Positions 28,832 to 37,156 of a stretch of 53,984 bases of DNA are shown here, piece by piece (the stretch's first letter is position 1; each line of letters begins with the position of its first letter). A program made the position numbers and the translations under genes. The notes under the pieces are model-generated. The model ran no database searches and was not told where the DNA came from. It worked only from the letters and a program-made list of their open reading frames with translations. The DNA is from Candidatus Nitrosocaldus tengchongensis (GTDB taxonomy: Archaea > Thermoproteota > Nitrososphaeria > Nitrososphaerales > Nitrosocaldaceae), in the NCBI GenBank assembly GCA_013538675.1, contig JACAFJ010000007.1, positions 1 through 53,984 of the forward strand, written 5' to 3'.

Positions 28832-29363
28832 GGTGGCCATGTGGTGGAGGCTGTGCGCTCTTTGCAAGTTCTGGATTGTACGTTCCAGCAGCCTTCTCAT
28901 GGTACTCTAGGTTCGACTGATCAACCTTTATTGCCTGGGGTGGGCATACAGATACACACGCCATGCACCATATGCAGTCATGCTCCCTTATTGGGTCTGC
29001 CTTGTCTGTATGGTCCTTCCTGTGATCCTTTGTAGTCTCACCATTACCTCCTGGATACTTCCATGCCTCTACTGCTGGTACATCGTTTGCTGTTCTATAC
29101 CACTCATACACCTGCACTGGACATGCCTCTATGCACGCACCATCAGCGTAGCATGCATCCCAATCAACTGCAACCATAGTGCCATGTACCCCTAGAGGCA
29201 CTATCTCCTCTCCCCTAGCAGCAAAGTCATGCTTAGCCTCTTCATTCTCTGCAGCATCCTTGAGCCTTCCAGGACCCCAGACGAAGTGGAAGTGCTCCCC
29301 ATCCTTGTTGTAGTGCTTCCCTATCACTTGTAATCCCTTTGGAAAGTCTGGATCTATAGGCAT
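28827..29363 (-). CDS. Ferredoxin, Sulfolobus-type (3Fe-4S and 4Fe-4S), with N-terminal extension
   Basis: The first cluster motif is [12 protein letters not shown], in which the second Cys of the usual C-x-x-C is an Asp as in Sulfolobus ferredoxin, pointing to a 3Fe-4S or interconvertible cluster. The second, CIWCMACVSVCP, is a standard 4Fe-4S motif. The N-terminal part (GKHYNKDGEHFHFVWGP) has histidines where Sulfolobus ferredoxin binds zinc. An insert between clusters (PAVEAWKYPGGNGETTKDH) and a His-ending tail complete 178 residues. It carries electrons in the cytoplasm, probably for oxidoreductases of central metabolism. Confidence 0.9.
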   Translation of the reverse strand: MPIDPDFPKGLQVIGKHYNKDGEHFHFVWGPGRLKDAAENEEAKHDFAARGEEIVPLGVHGTMVAVDWDACYADGACIEACPVQVYEWYRTANDVPAVEAWKYPGGNGETTKDHRKDHTDKADPIREHDCIWCMACVSVCPPQAIKVDQSNLEYHEKAAGTYNPELAKSAQPPPHGHH

Positions 29364-29498
29364 ATGTCTTTACCTCATGCCTCTTATGTCGTAATGTTAT
29401 ATAAACGATATTGTAGAGTCGAACAATCGATAGGTCTTGTTCCTATCATAGCCTGCCTATGCTATAAGTTCATATTTGTATTAATTGAATGTAATCAT

Positions 29499-30161
29499 AT
29501 GTCGATATACAAGTATATGGTGTATAGGAGCGCTAACATAGGAATATTCATGAGAGCTAATGACTATTACATCTTCGTGCCCAAAGGCTTTGCACATACA
29601 AAAGCCTCTAGGTTAGAGGAGTTCCTATCTGCAAAGAGTGTTAGGGTATCTCTAGCCTATACTAGATTGCTTGGGCCCTTGATGGTTGCCAATAACCATG
29701 GCATAGTTGTTGCAAGTATAGTTGATGAGGATGAACTCAATACACTTCAGAGATCTACTGGCTTGAAGGTTGCTAGGCTCAACTCTAGGCTTACTGCAGT
29801 AGGCAACCTTGTAGCAGTCAATGATAGGGCAGCTATAGTATCAACACTGCTAGATGGATGTGTAGATCTCATCAAGGATACTCTAAGCGTGAAGGTGGTA
29901 CAGATGAGCATAGCATCGTACCATCAAGTAGGAGCAGTACTCTCATGCACAAACAAGGGAGCAGTGGTACATCCAAATGCAAGTGATGAGGAGATAGAGA
30001 GGGTTAGTAGCACACTAGAGGTTGATGTAGAGCCAGCAACGGTTAATGGAGGGGTACCATTCGTATCCTCTGGCATAGTAGCAAACTCAAAGGCAGTAGT
30101 GGTAGGATCACTTACAACTGGTCCAGAGATGGTTATGCTTGGTAGGGCATTCAAGGCATAA
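29499..30161 (+). CDS. Translation initiation factor 6 (aIF6)
   Basis: aIF6 is a pentein-fold protein that binds the large ribosomal subunit and prevents premature joining with the small one. The sequence shows the family repeats: ANIGIFMRANDYYIFVP, LLGPLMVANNHGIVVAS, RLTAVGNLVAVNDRAAIVS, QVGAVLSCTNKGAVVHP and VSSGIVANSKAVVVGSLTTG. ATG 29499 gives 220 residues, and CATATTTGTA lies about 25 bases upstream. An earlier in-frame ATG at 29364 adds 45 residues that do not belong to the family, so it is rejected. ATG 29517 is another possibility. Confidence 0.95.
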   Translation: MSIYKYMVYRSANIGIFMRANDYYIFVPKGFAHTKASRLEEFLSAKSVRVSLAYTRLLGPLMVANNHGIVVASIVDEDELNTLQRSTGLKVARLNSRLTAVGNLVAVNDRAAIVSTLLDGCVDLIKDTLSVKVVQMSIASYHQVGAVLSCTNKGAVVHPNASDEEIERVSSTLEVDVEPATVNGGVPFVSSGIVANSKAVVVGSLTTGPEMVMLGRAFKA

Positions 30162-30227
30162 CAACGATGATTATAATAATATATGCATGTATGCATGGTT
30201 CATGTATGTACAATAGTTAGTTAGCGA

Positions 30228-31529
30228 TCATATGCTTATAATAGCAGCAGATGGGTTTGTGAGCAATGCATTAAACTGAACTGTTCTCTCACTCCCATCG
30301 ATCATATCCTTTAACACTACTATGTTCTCTCTACTCATCCTATCTGTAAGTATGGCAGCAAATCTGTATCCCTTACTAGATGCATAGTCAAGTTGTCTCT
30401 TTAGGCTTGCTGCTATACACTCGCTCTTCACACCCTTCCTTCTAAGATTAGATGTCAGCATCATAGCATCACCCTTCAACCTATCATCTGTATAGGCTAC
30501 GAAGATGCTAGCCCTAGCCTTATCATTACCATACAGTATATCACTCCCATAGCGCATATCCTTGAGGAGTAATACTAGCCTCTCTATACCTCCAGCAGCG
30601 CCAGTAGCACCAATATCCTTCCTCCCGAATACCTCTGGCAGTACATCGTATCTACCCCCTCCAACCAATGCAAGGTTGCTCTTCTCTGAGAATACCTCAA
30701 ATACTATGCTAGAGTAGTAGTCTAGGCCTCTAACTATGCTCATGTTCACTACCATATCACCTATGCCCCTAGCCTTGAGAGAGTCTACTAGTGCGGTTAG
30801 TCTAGATGCATCGATATCGATACCCTTGAGATGATCACTACTCAATATATCATCGATGCTACCCCTCAGTCCTACTATCATCTCAAGTAATGACCTTAAC
30901 CTCCCAACATCGATACCCTTTGCTGTATACTCTTGTATTATGGCATCCTTGCTCTTCTTTGATAGCTTATCTACTGCTCTAAGCATATCAAGCACCATCT
31001 GCTCATCCTCTACCCCTAACCTCTTCCTTATCATCCCTTCAAGCATCTTCCTATCAGATATCTCTATCCTAACTGGTATTCCAAGGGAGTCGAAGTAGTA
31101 CTTTGTGAACTCTATAACCTCGGCATCGGACTCTATGTTAAAGTTATCATAGACCTCTACATCCCATTGGTGGAACCACCTATACCTTCCCATCTGAGGT
31201 TCATCATACCTCCACACTGGTCCAAACGCTGCTAGCTTTATGGGCATCTTCAAGTCCCTCCTCCCTGCTACATATCTTGTTAGACCAACTGTGAGATCGA
31301 ACCTTAACGCTATATCCCTACCAGCCTTGTCCTTGAAGGCGTATATTTCATTGCTTATCATAGGGCCACTCTTTGCCTCTAAAGTAGAGAGGAGTTCAAC
31401 TGGTGATGGTTCAACCATTGAGAAGCCAAAGAGTCTTGCAGTCTCTATGAACCTATGCCTAAGATGCTCTATGAGCATGTACTCCTCATCCTCTATATCC
31501 CTCATTCCCCTAGGTAGTTCAAATCTCAA
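30228..31529 (-). CDS. hisS: Histidyl-tRNA synthetase
   Basis: A class II aminoacyl-tRNA synthetase of 433 residues that charges tRNA-His. The N-terminal FELPRGMRD, motif 2 (FGPVWRYDEPQMGRYRWFHQWDVEV) and the histidine-specific RGLDYYSSIVFEVFS and VGGGRYD segments are present, followed by the C-terminal anticodon-binding domain (SIFVAYTDDRLKGDAMML). Length and order are normal. Convergent with aIF6. Confidence 0.96.
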   Translation of the reverse strand: MRFELPRGMRDIEDEEYMLIEHLRHRFIETARLFGFSMVEPSPVELLSTLEAKSGPMISNEIYAFKDKAGRDIALRFDLTVGLTRYVAGRRDLKMPIKLAAFGPVWRYDEPQMGRYRWFHQWDVEVYDNFNIESDAEVIEFTKYYFDSLGIPVRIEISDRKMLEGMIRKRLGVEDEQMVLDMLRAVDKLSKKSKDAIIQEYTAKGIDVGRLRSLLEMIVGLRGSIDDILSSDHLKGIDIDASRLTALVDSLKARGIGDMVVNMSIVRGLDYYSSIVFEVFSEKSNLALVGGGRYDVLPEVFGRKDIGATGAAGGIERLVLLLKDMRYGSDILYGNDKARASIFVAYTDDRLKGDAMMLTSNLRRKGVKSECIAASLKRQLDYASSKGYRFAAILTDRMSRENIVVLKDMIDGSERTVQFNALLTNPSAAIISI

Positions 31530-31646
31530 CAGATCCTCTTGCTACCATAGAGATTAAAAACCTTCTCATAGTCTATTCACTCCTTTGGAAATGATTTAAT
31601 TTATTAACCATCGCTTCTAATAGAATAGTGTAGCAAGCAAGGTGAT

Positions 31647-31741
31647 GGGCCCGTGGCCTAGTTAGGATATGGCGAGGGCTTGCGGTTGCTTATTTGCAGA
31701 CAGAGAGCCCTAGGTCGTGGGATCGAAGCCCACCGGGCCCG
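31647..31741 (+). tRNA. tRNA-Arg(GCG) with a 20-base intron at 37/38
   Basis: Acceptor GGGCCCG pairs with CGGGCCC (31734-31740), and the discriminator is G. D-stem is GCC/GGC, anticodon stem AGGGC/GCCCT, and the T-arm GTGGG/CCCAC. The anticodon loop is T-T-GCG-G followed by a 20-base insert (31686-31705) and then A38, the canonical archaeal intron position. Removing it leaves a 75-base tRNA. CCA is not encoded. Confidence 0.93.
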
Positions 31742-31820
31742 CAGATCAATAAATAAATCAACCAATCAACTAGCCAATCAACTAACCTTTATAGCATGTA
31801 CATAATCAATCTGGCTGGAT

Positions 31821-32390
31821 ATGTTAAGGAGAGAGGCTATCAGAAAATCCATACATATGCTCGGCTTCACGATGATATCCCTTTATATGCACTCTCCATA
31901 CATAGCATTATCCTTACTTGTAGTTCTACTTGCAATATACTGTGTATCTGAGTATATACGTTTAAGGTTGGGTATCAATATACCTGTAGTATCGAAGGTA
32001 ACATCACTTGCTAGGCGTGAAGACGAGCCTATCTCCAAACCAGTGATGGCACCAGCATACCTTGCACTAGGCATCCTAATAACACTCATCGCATTGCCTC
32101 AACCAGCCAACTATGTTGGTATTGCAGTTGTAACACTTGGCGATGGCTCTGCATCTATAGTTGGTAGAGCATATGGAAGGCATAGGATACCTTGTACAGG
32201 CAAGAGCGTAGAGGGCTCACTAGCATTCTTTGTAGTATCCATGCTTGGTTCCATGCTTCTTGTTCAGCCATTAATAGCATTGATGGCAAGTTTAGTAGGG
32301 GTTGCTGTAGAACAGGCTCCGTTGCCTATAAACGATAACATTACCATCCCTCTGCTAACAGGTGTAGTAGTGCTGATAGCTACGGGCTAA
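31821..32390 (+). CDS. Dolichol/phytol kinase-like or CDP-archaeol-synthase-like membrane protein
   Basis: Six or more hydrophobic helices fill 189 residues. The conserved cytosolic motif VVTLGDGSASIVGRAYGRHR then TGKSVEGSLAFF and EQAPLPINDNITIPL is the signature of the SEC59/DGK1/VTE5 family, CTP-dependent kinases of polyprenols or diacylglycerol. In archaea such a protein could phosphorylate dolichol for glycan assembly or recycle isoprenoid chains. The exact substrate cannot be assigned. It lies downstream of tRNA-Arg and upstream of a SIMPL protein. Confidence 0.72.
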   Translation: MLRREAIRKSIHMLGFTMISLYMHSPYIALSLLVVLLAIYCVSEYIRLRLGINIPVVSKVTSLARREDEPISKPVMAPAYLALGILITLIALPQPANYVGIAVVTLGDGSASIVGRAYGRHRIPCTGKSVEGSLAFFVVSMLGSMLLVQPLIALMASLVGVAVEQAPLPINDNITIPLLTGVVVLIATG

Positions 32391-32435
32391 TATAAACTCA
32401 GCAATGGTTAATAGCATGTATTGATAAGTAGATAT

Positions 32436-33362
32436 ATGAAGGGTAATACCTCTATTTATGTAACAATGGCAGCAGCAGTCCTTGCTATAGTGGTAGCAAC
32501 ATATCTTATCTCATCAAGCAGTACTGTAGTAGCATCTCCAAATAATATGATGAGGTATCAGAGGAGTAGTAGTAGCAACAATGATAGCACCATTACTACT
32601 ACTACGCAAGAGATGTCATCACCACAACGCTCGTTAGAGTTACAGAAGAGCAATGAAGGCACTACTACTAATGTTGATGTAAGAGAGAAGGTACTCATGG
32701 TCAACGGTTTTGGCTACATCTCTGTCATGCCAGATACGGTATCCATAAACATTGGAGTCGATACTCTTGCAGAAACCTCCAAGGATGCAGTTGCAAAGAA
32801 CTCAGAGATAGTTACCAGTGTTATAGATGCACTAAAGGCTCTAGGCTTAGAGGAGAAGAAGGAGGTTAGAACATCATACTTCAGCATATATCCACAGTAC
32901 CAGTATCCTCAAGATGGTACTCCTCCAACTATAGTTGGTTATCAAGCAAGTAACACGATAAATGTTCTAACAAAGAAGGTTGAGAATGCTGCTGAGATAA
33001 TAGACAAGGCTGTATCTGCAGGAGCAAACAGGATAGATGGTCCATGGTACTCTATATCGCTAGATGCACAGAAGCAGTACAGGGATCAGGTTATAGAGAT
33101 GGCTATGAAGGATGCTGAGGATAATGCAAAGGTTATACTGGCACTGCAGGATTTGAGCATAAAGGGCATAAAGAGCATAGCAATAAACTTCAATGGTCAG
33201 CCTATAGCATTCTTTGGTCTTAGAGAGGCTATAGGTGGCTCACTCTATGGAGGACCTGAGAGCATACTCGCACTACCACCTGCATACTATCCTCCAATCA
33301 TGCCAGGGGAGCAGCAGATAACAGCAGTAGTAACAATAGTATATGAGATAGGAGAGCAATAA
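32436..33362 (+). CDS. SIMPL/DUF541 domain, surface-anchored protein
   Basis: From ATG 32436 the product is 308 residues; a TTG 15 bases earlier is in frame but less likely. A signal-anchor (YVTMAAAVLAIVVATYLIS) is followed by a Ser/Thr/Asn-rich spacer and the SIMPL domain: VNGFGYISVMPDTVSINIGV, VRTSYFSIYPQYQ, GYQASNTINVLTKKVENA, and a Pro-rich segment near the end. The domain is found in periplasmic or surface proteins of uncertain role. It follows the dolichol-kinase-like gene by 45 bases, so co-transcription is possible. Confidence 0.85.
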   Translation: MKGNTSIYVTMAAAVLAIVVATYLISSSSTVVASPNNMMRYQRSSSSNNDSTITTTTQEMSSPQRSLELQKSNEGTTTNVDVREKVLMVNGFGYISVMPDTVSINIGVDTLAETSKDAVAKNSEIVTSVIDALKALGLEEKKEVRTSYFSIYPQYQYPQDGTPPTIVGYQASNTINVLTKKVENAAEIIDKAVSAGANRIDGPWYSISLDAQKQYRDQVIEMAMKDAEDNAKVILALQDLSIKGIKSIAINFNGQPIAFFGLREAIGGSLYGGPESILALPPAYYPPIMPGEQQITAVVTIVYEIGEQ

Positions 33363-33555
33363 CTATCACCAGCGATTTTTATTATTTATTGTATGAAGAG
33401 TGCATAGAGGGGATAGGCAAGCAAGAACCCTTGTATGTATGTTGAGATGGTTGATGATGATAATAGTAATGATAATGTTATGATTGAAGTAGTGCAACAG
33501 TATAGTAGTGTATACAATTGTAGGTACAGCAGGTTTGTTTATGTTAAAATATAAC

Positions 33556-34350
33556 CTACCTATCTGCCCATAGTTGTCTTATGTTGTTAGCATATCCCAT
33601 CAACCCCCTTACATAGATGCACTGTTCATGAGGTACTGCAAGATCATCCCACCTATATCCTCTCATACTCATCTTTGCCTTGAAACCTCTAACTATTGCT
33701 GCTGGCATAGACTCATCTGTCTCACCCATAACTAGATTTGCTGCAGATGCTATGCAATCTGCTACTGCATGTAATGTAACACGCATAACATTACCGAAGA
33801 GATCCCTACTCCCCCTTCTATCCTTCACAGGCTCGAAGCCAGAAACTGCTACTGCTACTCCAGATGTTCCTATCCTAGTTGGCATAAGCCTGCTATCTGT
33901 TATCACAATACCTACCCTCTTCCTCTCATACATTAGGAACTTGTCCCTTAGCATATCAGCCATCCTGAAAGCCTCTACAGGGTAGAGTATGGATAGCCCA
34001 TGCATAACATTTGATCTATCTATCCCAGCATTTGGAGCAAGCATACCATCCTTGACTGTGAGCAGGAACCCTGGGACACCACTGAATACATGATCAGCCT
34101 CTCTAAGCACCAACTCAGCCATCTTTGCATCCATGTTATGCCTTGATGCTATAGCATATGCATCCCTTGCTGGTACAACACTGCTCATATCTATAACCCT
34201 ACCTTGGCTCATGGCAACGAACTTGCTAGATACAACTATTATATCATCATCCTCTATATGCTCATCGCATCCCTTTATGCTATCTACTATAACCTTGAAG
34301 AGGTCGAACCTCTCATGCCTAGGTTTAACCCTTATGCCTATAACCCTCAT
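33556..34350 (-). CDS. cofE: Coenzyme F420-0:L-glutamate ligase (CofE)
   Basis: The 264 residues show the CofE layout: an N-terminal strand MRVIGIRVKPR, IIVVSSKFVAMSQGRVID, FLLTVKDGMLAPNAGIDRSN, GIVITDSRLMPTRIGTSGVA and a C-terminal DCIASAANLVMGETDE. It adds L-glutamate residues to F420-0 in synthesis of the deazaflavin cofactor F420, which is present in Nitrososphaeria. The stop is in TAGGTAGG. It is separated from leuC by about 50 bases in divergent orientation. Confidence 0.93.
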   Translation of the reverse strand: MRVIGIRVKPRHERFDLFKVIVDSIKGCDEHIEDDDIIVVSSKFVAMSQGRVIDMSSVVPARDAYAIASRHNMDAKMAELVLREADHVFSGVPGFLLTVKDGMLAPNAGIDRSNVMHGLSILYPVEAFRMADMLRDKFLMYERKRVGIVITDSRLMPTRIGTSGVAVAVSGFEPVKDRRGSRDLFGNVMRVTLHAVADCIASAANLVMGETDESMPAAIVRGFKAKMSMRGYRWDDLAVPHEQCIYVRGLMGYANNIRQLWADR

Positions 34351-34411
34351 AGATGCTAGATCTCAAAAACATTATTAATGGCTTATCCTATAAGCATCTG
34401 CTATGTGCGGG

Positions 34412-35680
34412 ATGACCATAACTGAGAAGATACTTGCTAGAGCATCCAATAGAGAGAGGGTTGCAGCAGGGGATGTTGTATTTGCAAGTGTTGATAAGGT
34501 TATGGTGCATGATGTCTCTGGTCCTGGGGTTATGATGGTGCTGAGAGAGTTGGAGAGGAAGGGTAAGAGGATAGAGAGGGTATGGGACTCTGATAGGGTT
34601 TGGATAGCAGAGGATCACTTTGTACCTGCAGTAGATAAGATAGCAGCAGAGAATATAATGACCTTAGAGAGGATGAGCGAGAGGTTTGGCATAAAGAAGC
34701 ACTTCAAGTATGGGATGGGGCAGTATGGTATATGCCATACACTCTCCCATGAAGAGGCGATGGTACTTCCAGGGGAGGTGTACGTTGGTGGGGACTCGCA
34801 CACAAATACCACTGGCGCACTAGGATGCTTTGCTACTGGCATGGGGCATACAGATATTGCTTACGTGCTCATACATGGTAGGATATGGTTTAGAGTACCA
34901 GAGACCTTGCTCTTCAAGTTGGAAGGAAGCATCCCTCCCTATATAATGGCCAAGGATATCATCCTTAAGATAATAGGCGATAATGGCACTGATATAGCGA
35001 ACTACAAGGCTATGCAGTTCGCAGGTTCTGCAATAGCTGAGATGCCCATGGATGAGCGCTTCACACTAACGAACATGACTACAGAGGCTGGTGCAAAGAA
35101 CGGCATAATAGAGCCAGATGAGAGGACTATAGCATATGTGAAGGAGAGAACAGATAGACCATTCAAGGCTGTAAAGGGTGATGAGGATGCTGAGTATGAG
35201 GAGATATTCACGTATGAGGTTAACAGACTTGAGCCTATAGTAGCGAAACCACACTCACCAGCAAACATCTCATATGCTAGGGAGTTGAGTAGCATAGAGG
35301 TAGATAGAGCATACATAGGTTCATGCACAGGTGCAAAGTACACAGATCTGCTGGAGGCAGCAAGGATAATCAAGGGTAAGAAGGCTAAGGTTAGACTTGA
35401 AGTACTACCAGCATCACAGAGCATATACATGAGGGCACTTAACGATGGATTGCTCAGCATATTCCTTGAGGCTGGAGCAGTCATAGGTCCACCAACATGT
35501 GGTGCATGCTGTGGTGCACACATGGGTGTATTAGCAAAGGATGAGGTATGTGTTAGCACTACAAACAGGAACTTCCCAGGGAGGATGGGGCATGTTGAGT
35601 CTAAAACATATCTTGCATCTCCAAAGGTGGTTGCAGCATCAGCAGTTACAGGGAGGATAACAGACCCTAGGGATGTATGA
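34412..35680 (+). CDS. leuC: 3-isopropylmalate dehydratase, large subunit
   Basis: This is an aconitase-family subunit of about 422 residues. ATG 34412 (MTITEKILARAS) is the standard LeuC start; ATG 34403 adds three residues. Fe-S cysteines lie in GSCTGAKY and PTCGACCGAH, and YVGGDSHTNTTGALGCFATG and NRNFPGRMG are conserved. With LeuD it isomerises isopropylmalate in leucine synthesis; homoaconitase or a related aconitase-like activity is possible but leucine is most likely. LeuD follows 41 bases downstream. Confidence 0.9.
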   Translation: MTITEKILARASNRERVAAGDVVFASVDKVMVHDVSGPGVMMVLRELERKGKRIERVWDSDRVWIAEDHFVPAVDKIAAENIMTLERMSERFGIKKHFKYGMGQYGICHTLSHEEAMVLPGEVYVGGDSHTNTTGALGCFATGMGHTDIAYVLIHGRIWFRVPETLLFKLEGSIPPYIMAKDIILKIIGDNGTDIANYKAMQFAGSAIAEMPMDERFTLTNMTTEAGAKNGIIEPDERTIAYVKERTDRPFKAVKGDEDAEYEEIFTYEVNRLEPIVAKPHSPANISYARELSSIEVDRAYIGSCTGAKYTDLLEAARIIKGKKAKVRLEVLPASQSIYMRALNDGLLSIFLEAGAVIGPPTCGACCGAHMGVLAKDEVCVSTTNRNFPGRMGHVESKTYLASPKVVAASAVTGRITDPRDV

Positions 35681-35721
35681 TATTAGGGGGAGGATGATTG
35701 TTGTTATGATGGTGATACTCC

Positions 35722-36210
35722 ATGGTTAGAGGCAGGGTACACAAATACGCTAGGGATAATATCGATACTGATGTGATAATACCTGGTCCATACCTCAAGA
35801 TAATGGACCATAACGAGTTGGCAAAGCATGCAATGGAAGGTCTAGATAGAGACTTTGTTAAGAAGGTCAAGAAAGGGGACTTTATACTTGCTGGCAGGAA
35901 CTTTGGGTGTGGTTCAAGCAGGGAGCATGCACCAATAGCATTGAGTTATGCTGGCATAAGTGCAGTTCTAGCATTGTCATTCGCAAGGATATTCTATAGG
36001 AACGCTGTAGATGGTGCTTACCTGCTTCCAATAGAGATAGATGAGGATGCGTACAATGAGATAGATGATGGCGATGAGTTGGAGATAGACTTGGATAAGA
36101 ATGAGGTTAGGAATATAAGCAAAGAGAAGGTATATGTGATGAAACCATTCCCACCTCTTATAAAGAGGATAATAGAGGCAGGAGGATTATTCAACTACAC
36201 CCCAGAATGA
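35722..36210 (+). CDS. leuD: 3-isopropylmalate dehydratase, small subunit
   Basis: The small subunit of 162 residues carries the swivel domain: KYARDNIDTDVIIPGPYL, then GRNFGCGSSREHAPIALSYAG, FARIFYRNAVDGAYLLP, which is the hallmark of LeuD. It supplies part of the substrate pocket to the LeuC catalytic subunit. The C-terminal VYVMKPFPPLIKRIIEAGGL matches the family end. It is transcribed after leuC. The ATG is at 35722. Confidence 0.93.
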   Translation: MVRGRVHKYARDNIDTDVIIPGPYLKIMDHNELAKHAMEGLDRDFVKKVKKGDFILAGRNFGCGSSREHAPIALSYAGISAVLALSFARIFYRNAVDGAYLLPIEIDEDAYNEIDDGDELEIDLDKNEVRNISKEKVYVMKPFPPLIKRIIEAGGLFNYTPE

Positions 36211-36280
36211 GCATATGGATGAGATGTAAGTATCTTTTTATTAATAAAAAGATTATTAATATGCGATAACAATTTATTAT

Positions 36281-36637
36281 ATGATGGATAATAATATGGA
36301 TGATATAACAATGTATAATGATGTAGTAGAGGAGGATGAGGAAGGAGAGGAAGGTGAGGAGGAGAGAGGAGAGGTTATAGAAGGCAAGAGCGGGGAGAGG
36401 GAGTATATACATACAGTTACCAAACTAGGCACGATATCGATACCAGTACCATTGAGGCGTAAGTATGGGATAACAAAGGGTTCAAAGATGAAGTTCATAG
36501 ATGGCGAGGATGGGATAAGACTGATACCATTGGTATCTCTAAGGAACATGTTTGGTATAGATGAAGATAATAGAGAGGTTGTTATGAGGATATTGAAGGA
36601 GATGCTAGAGAGTAGGAGGGCTACAATGATGATATGA
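36281..36637 (+). CDS. AbrB/SpoVT-fold DNA-binding protein, probable antitoxin
   Basis: The first 40 residues are acidic and low in complexity (EEDEEGEEGEEERGE). The domain that follows (about 43-90), TVTKLGTISIPVPLRRKYGI then KGSKMKFIDGEDGIRLIPL, is a swapped-hairpin AbrB fold. Such proteins bind DNA and commonly act as antitoxin and autorepressor. The PIN-domain gene starts 86 bases downstream on the same strand, so a VapBC-type pair is likely. The acidic N-terminus is unusual. Confidence 0.72.
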   Translation: MMDNNMDDITMYNDVVEEDEEGEEGEEERGEVIEGKSGEREYIHTVTKLGTISIPVPLRRKYGITKGSKMKFIDGEDGIRLIPLVSLRNMFGIDEDNREVVMRILKEMLESRRATMMI

Positions 36638-36722
36638 CATGATGAGATCTATCACTTGTATGGTATGGGGTTATGCATCAGAATATCATATACAGATATC
36701 TGGAGAGAGGTGTGTATGAGTT

Positions 36723-37133
36723 ATGGGTATTAATACACAGGCTTACATAATAGATCCTACAGTACTCCTCCTCTACTTCATAGGTAATGAGGATGCAAAG
36801 ATGGTTATAGAGAGCATAATTGAGGAGCATGCATATGGTTATATACTTGAGCCTATGCTTGCAGAGCTCTTCCAGAGGATGGTGGAGCACTTTGGTTACA
36901 CAGTAGCAAGTAGCAGACTCGAGGCTATAAAGAACTCAAACATAAGGTTGATCAATGTTGATTTTGAGTTGATAAGGGATGCTGGAAGGATAAAAGCCTC
37001 AAATCCTAGCATGCCAATGGTCTATGCATATATGATAGCATTGGCAAAGAAGTTCAATGCTATAATAGTTACTGCGGATACAAGGCTGAGAGCAAGTGAT
37101 CCTAATGCCAAGATAGAGTATATCAATCTGTGA
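36723..37133 (+). CDS. PIN-domain protein, VapC-like, one acidic residue apparently missing
   Basis: The 136 residues form a PIN domain: IIDPTVLLLYF (Asp11), ILEPMLAELF (Glu) and IIVTADTRLRASDP (Asp). In canonical VapC toxins a further acid occurs in a LADAY-type helix; here that helix reads MVYAYMIALAKK and the Asp is a Tyr. Activity may therefore be weak or changed. It pairs with the AbrB-like gene upstream. The alternative is a non-toxin PIN protein, for example one involved in RNA processing. Confidence 0.72.
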   Translation: MGINTQAYIIDPTVLLLYFIGNEDAKMVIESIIEEHAYGYILEPMLAELFQRMVEHFGYTVASSRLEAIKNSNIRLINVDFELIRDAGRIKASNPSMPMVYAYMIALAKKFNAIIVTADTRLRASDPNAKIEYINL

Positions 37134-37156
37134 ATGTATATGGTGTTGATTAACTA

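Noticed and set aside
29364-29498. Extended N-terminus of aIF6
   Set aside because: The residues are hydrophobic and Cys-rich, do not belong to aIF6, and would place the promoter inside the gene.
35002-35559. A 185-codon minus-strand frame opposite leuC
   Set aside because: Antisense to conserved leuC; no independent signal.
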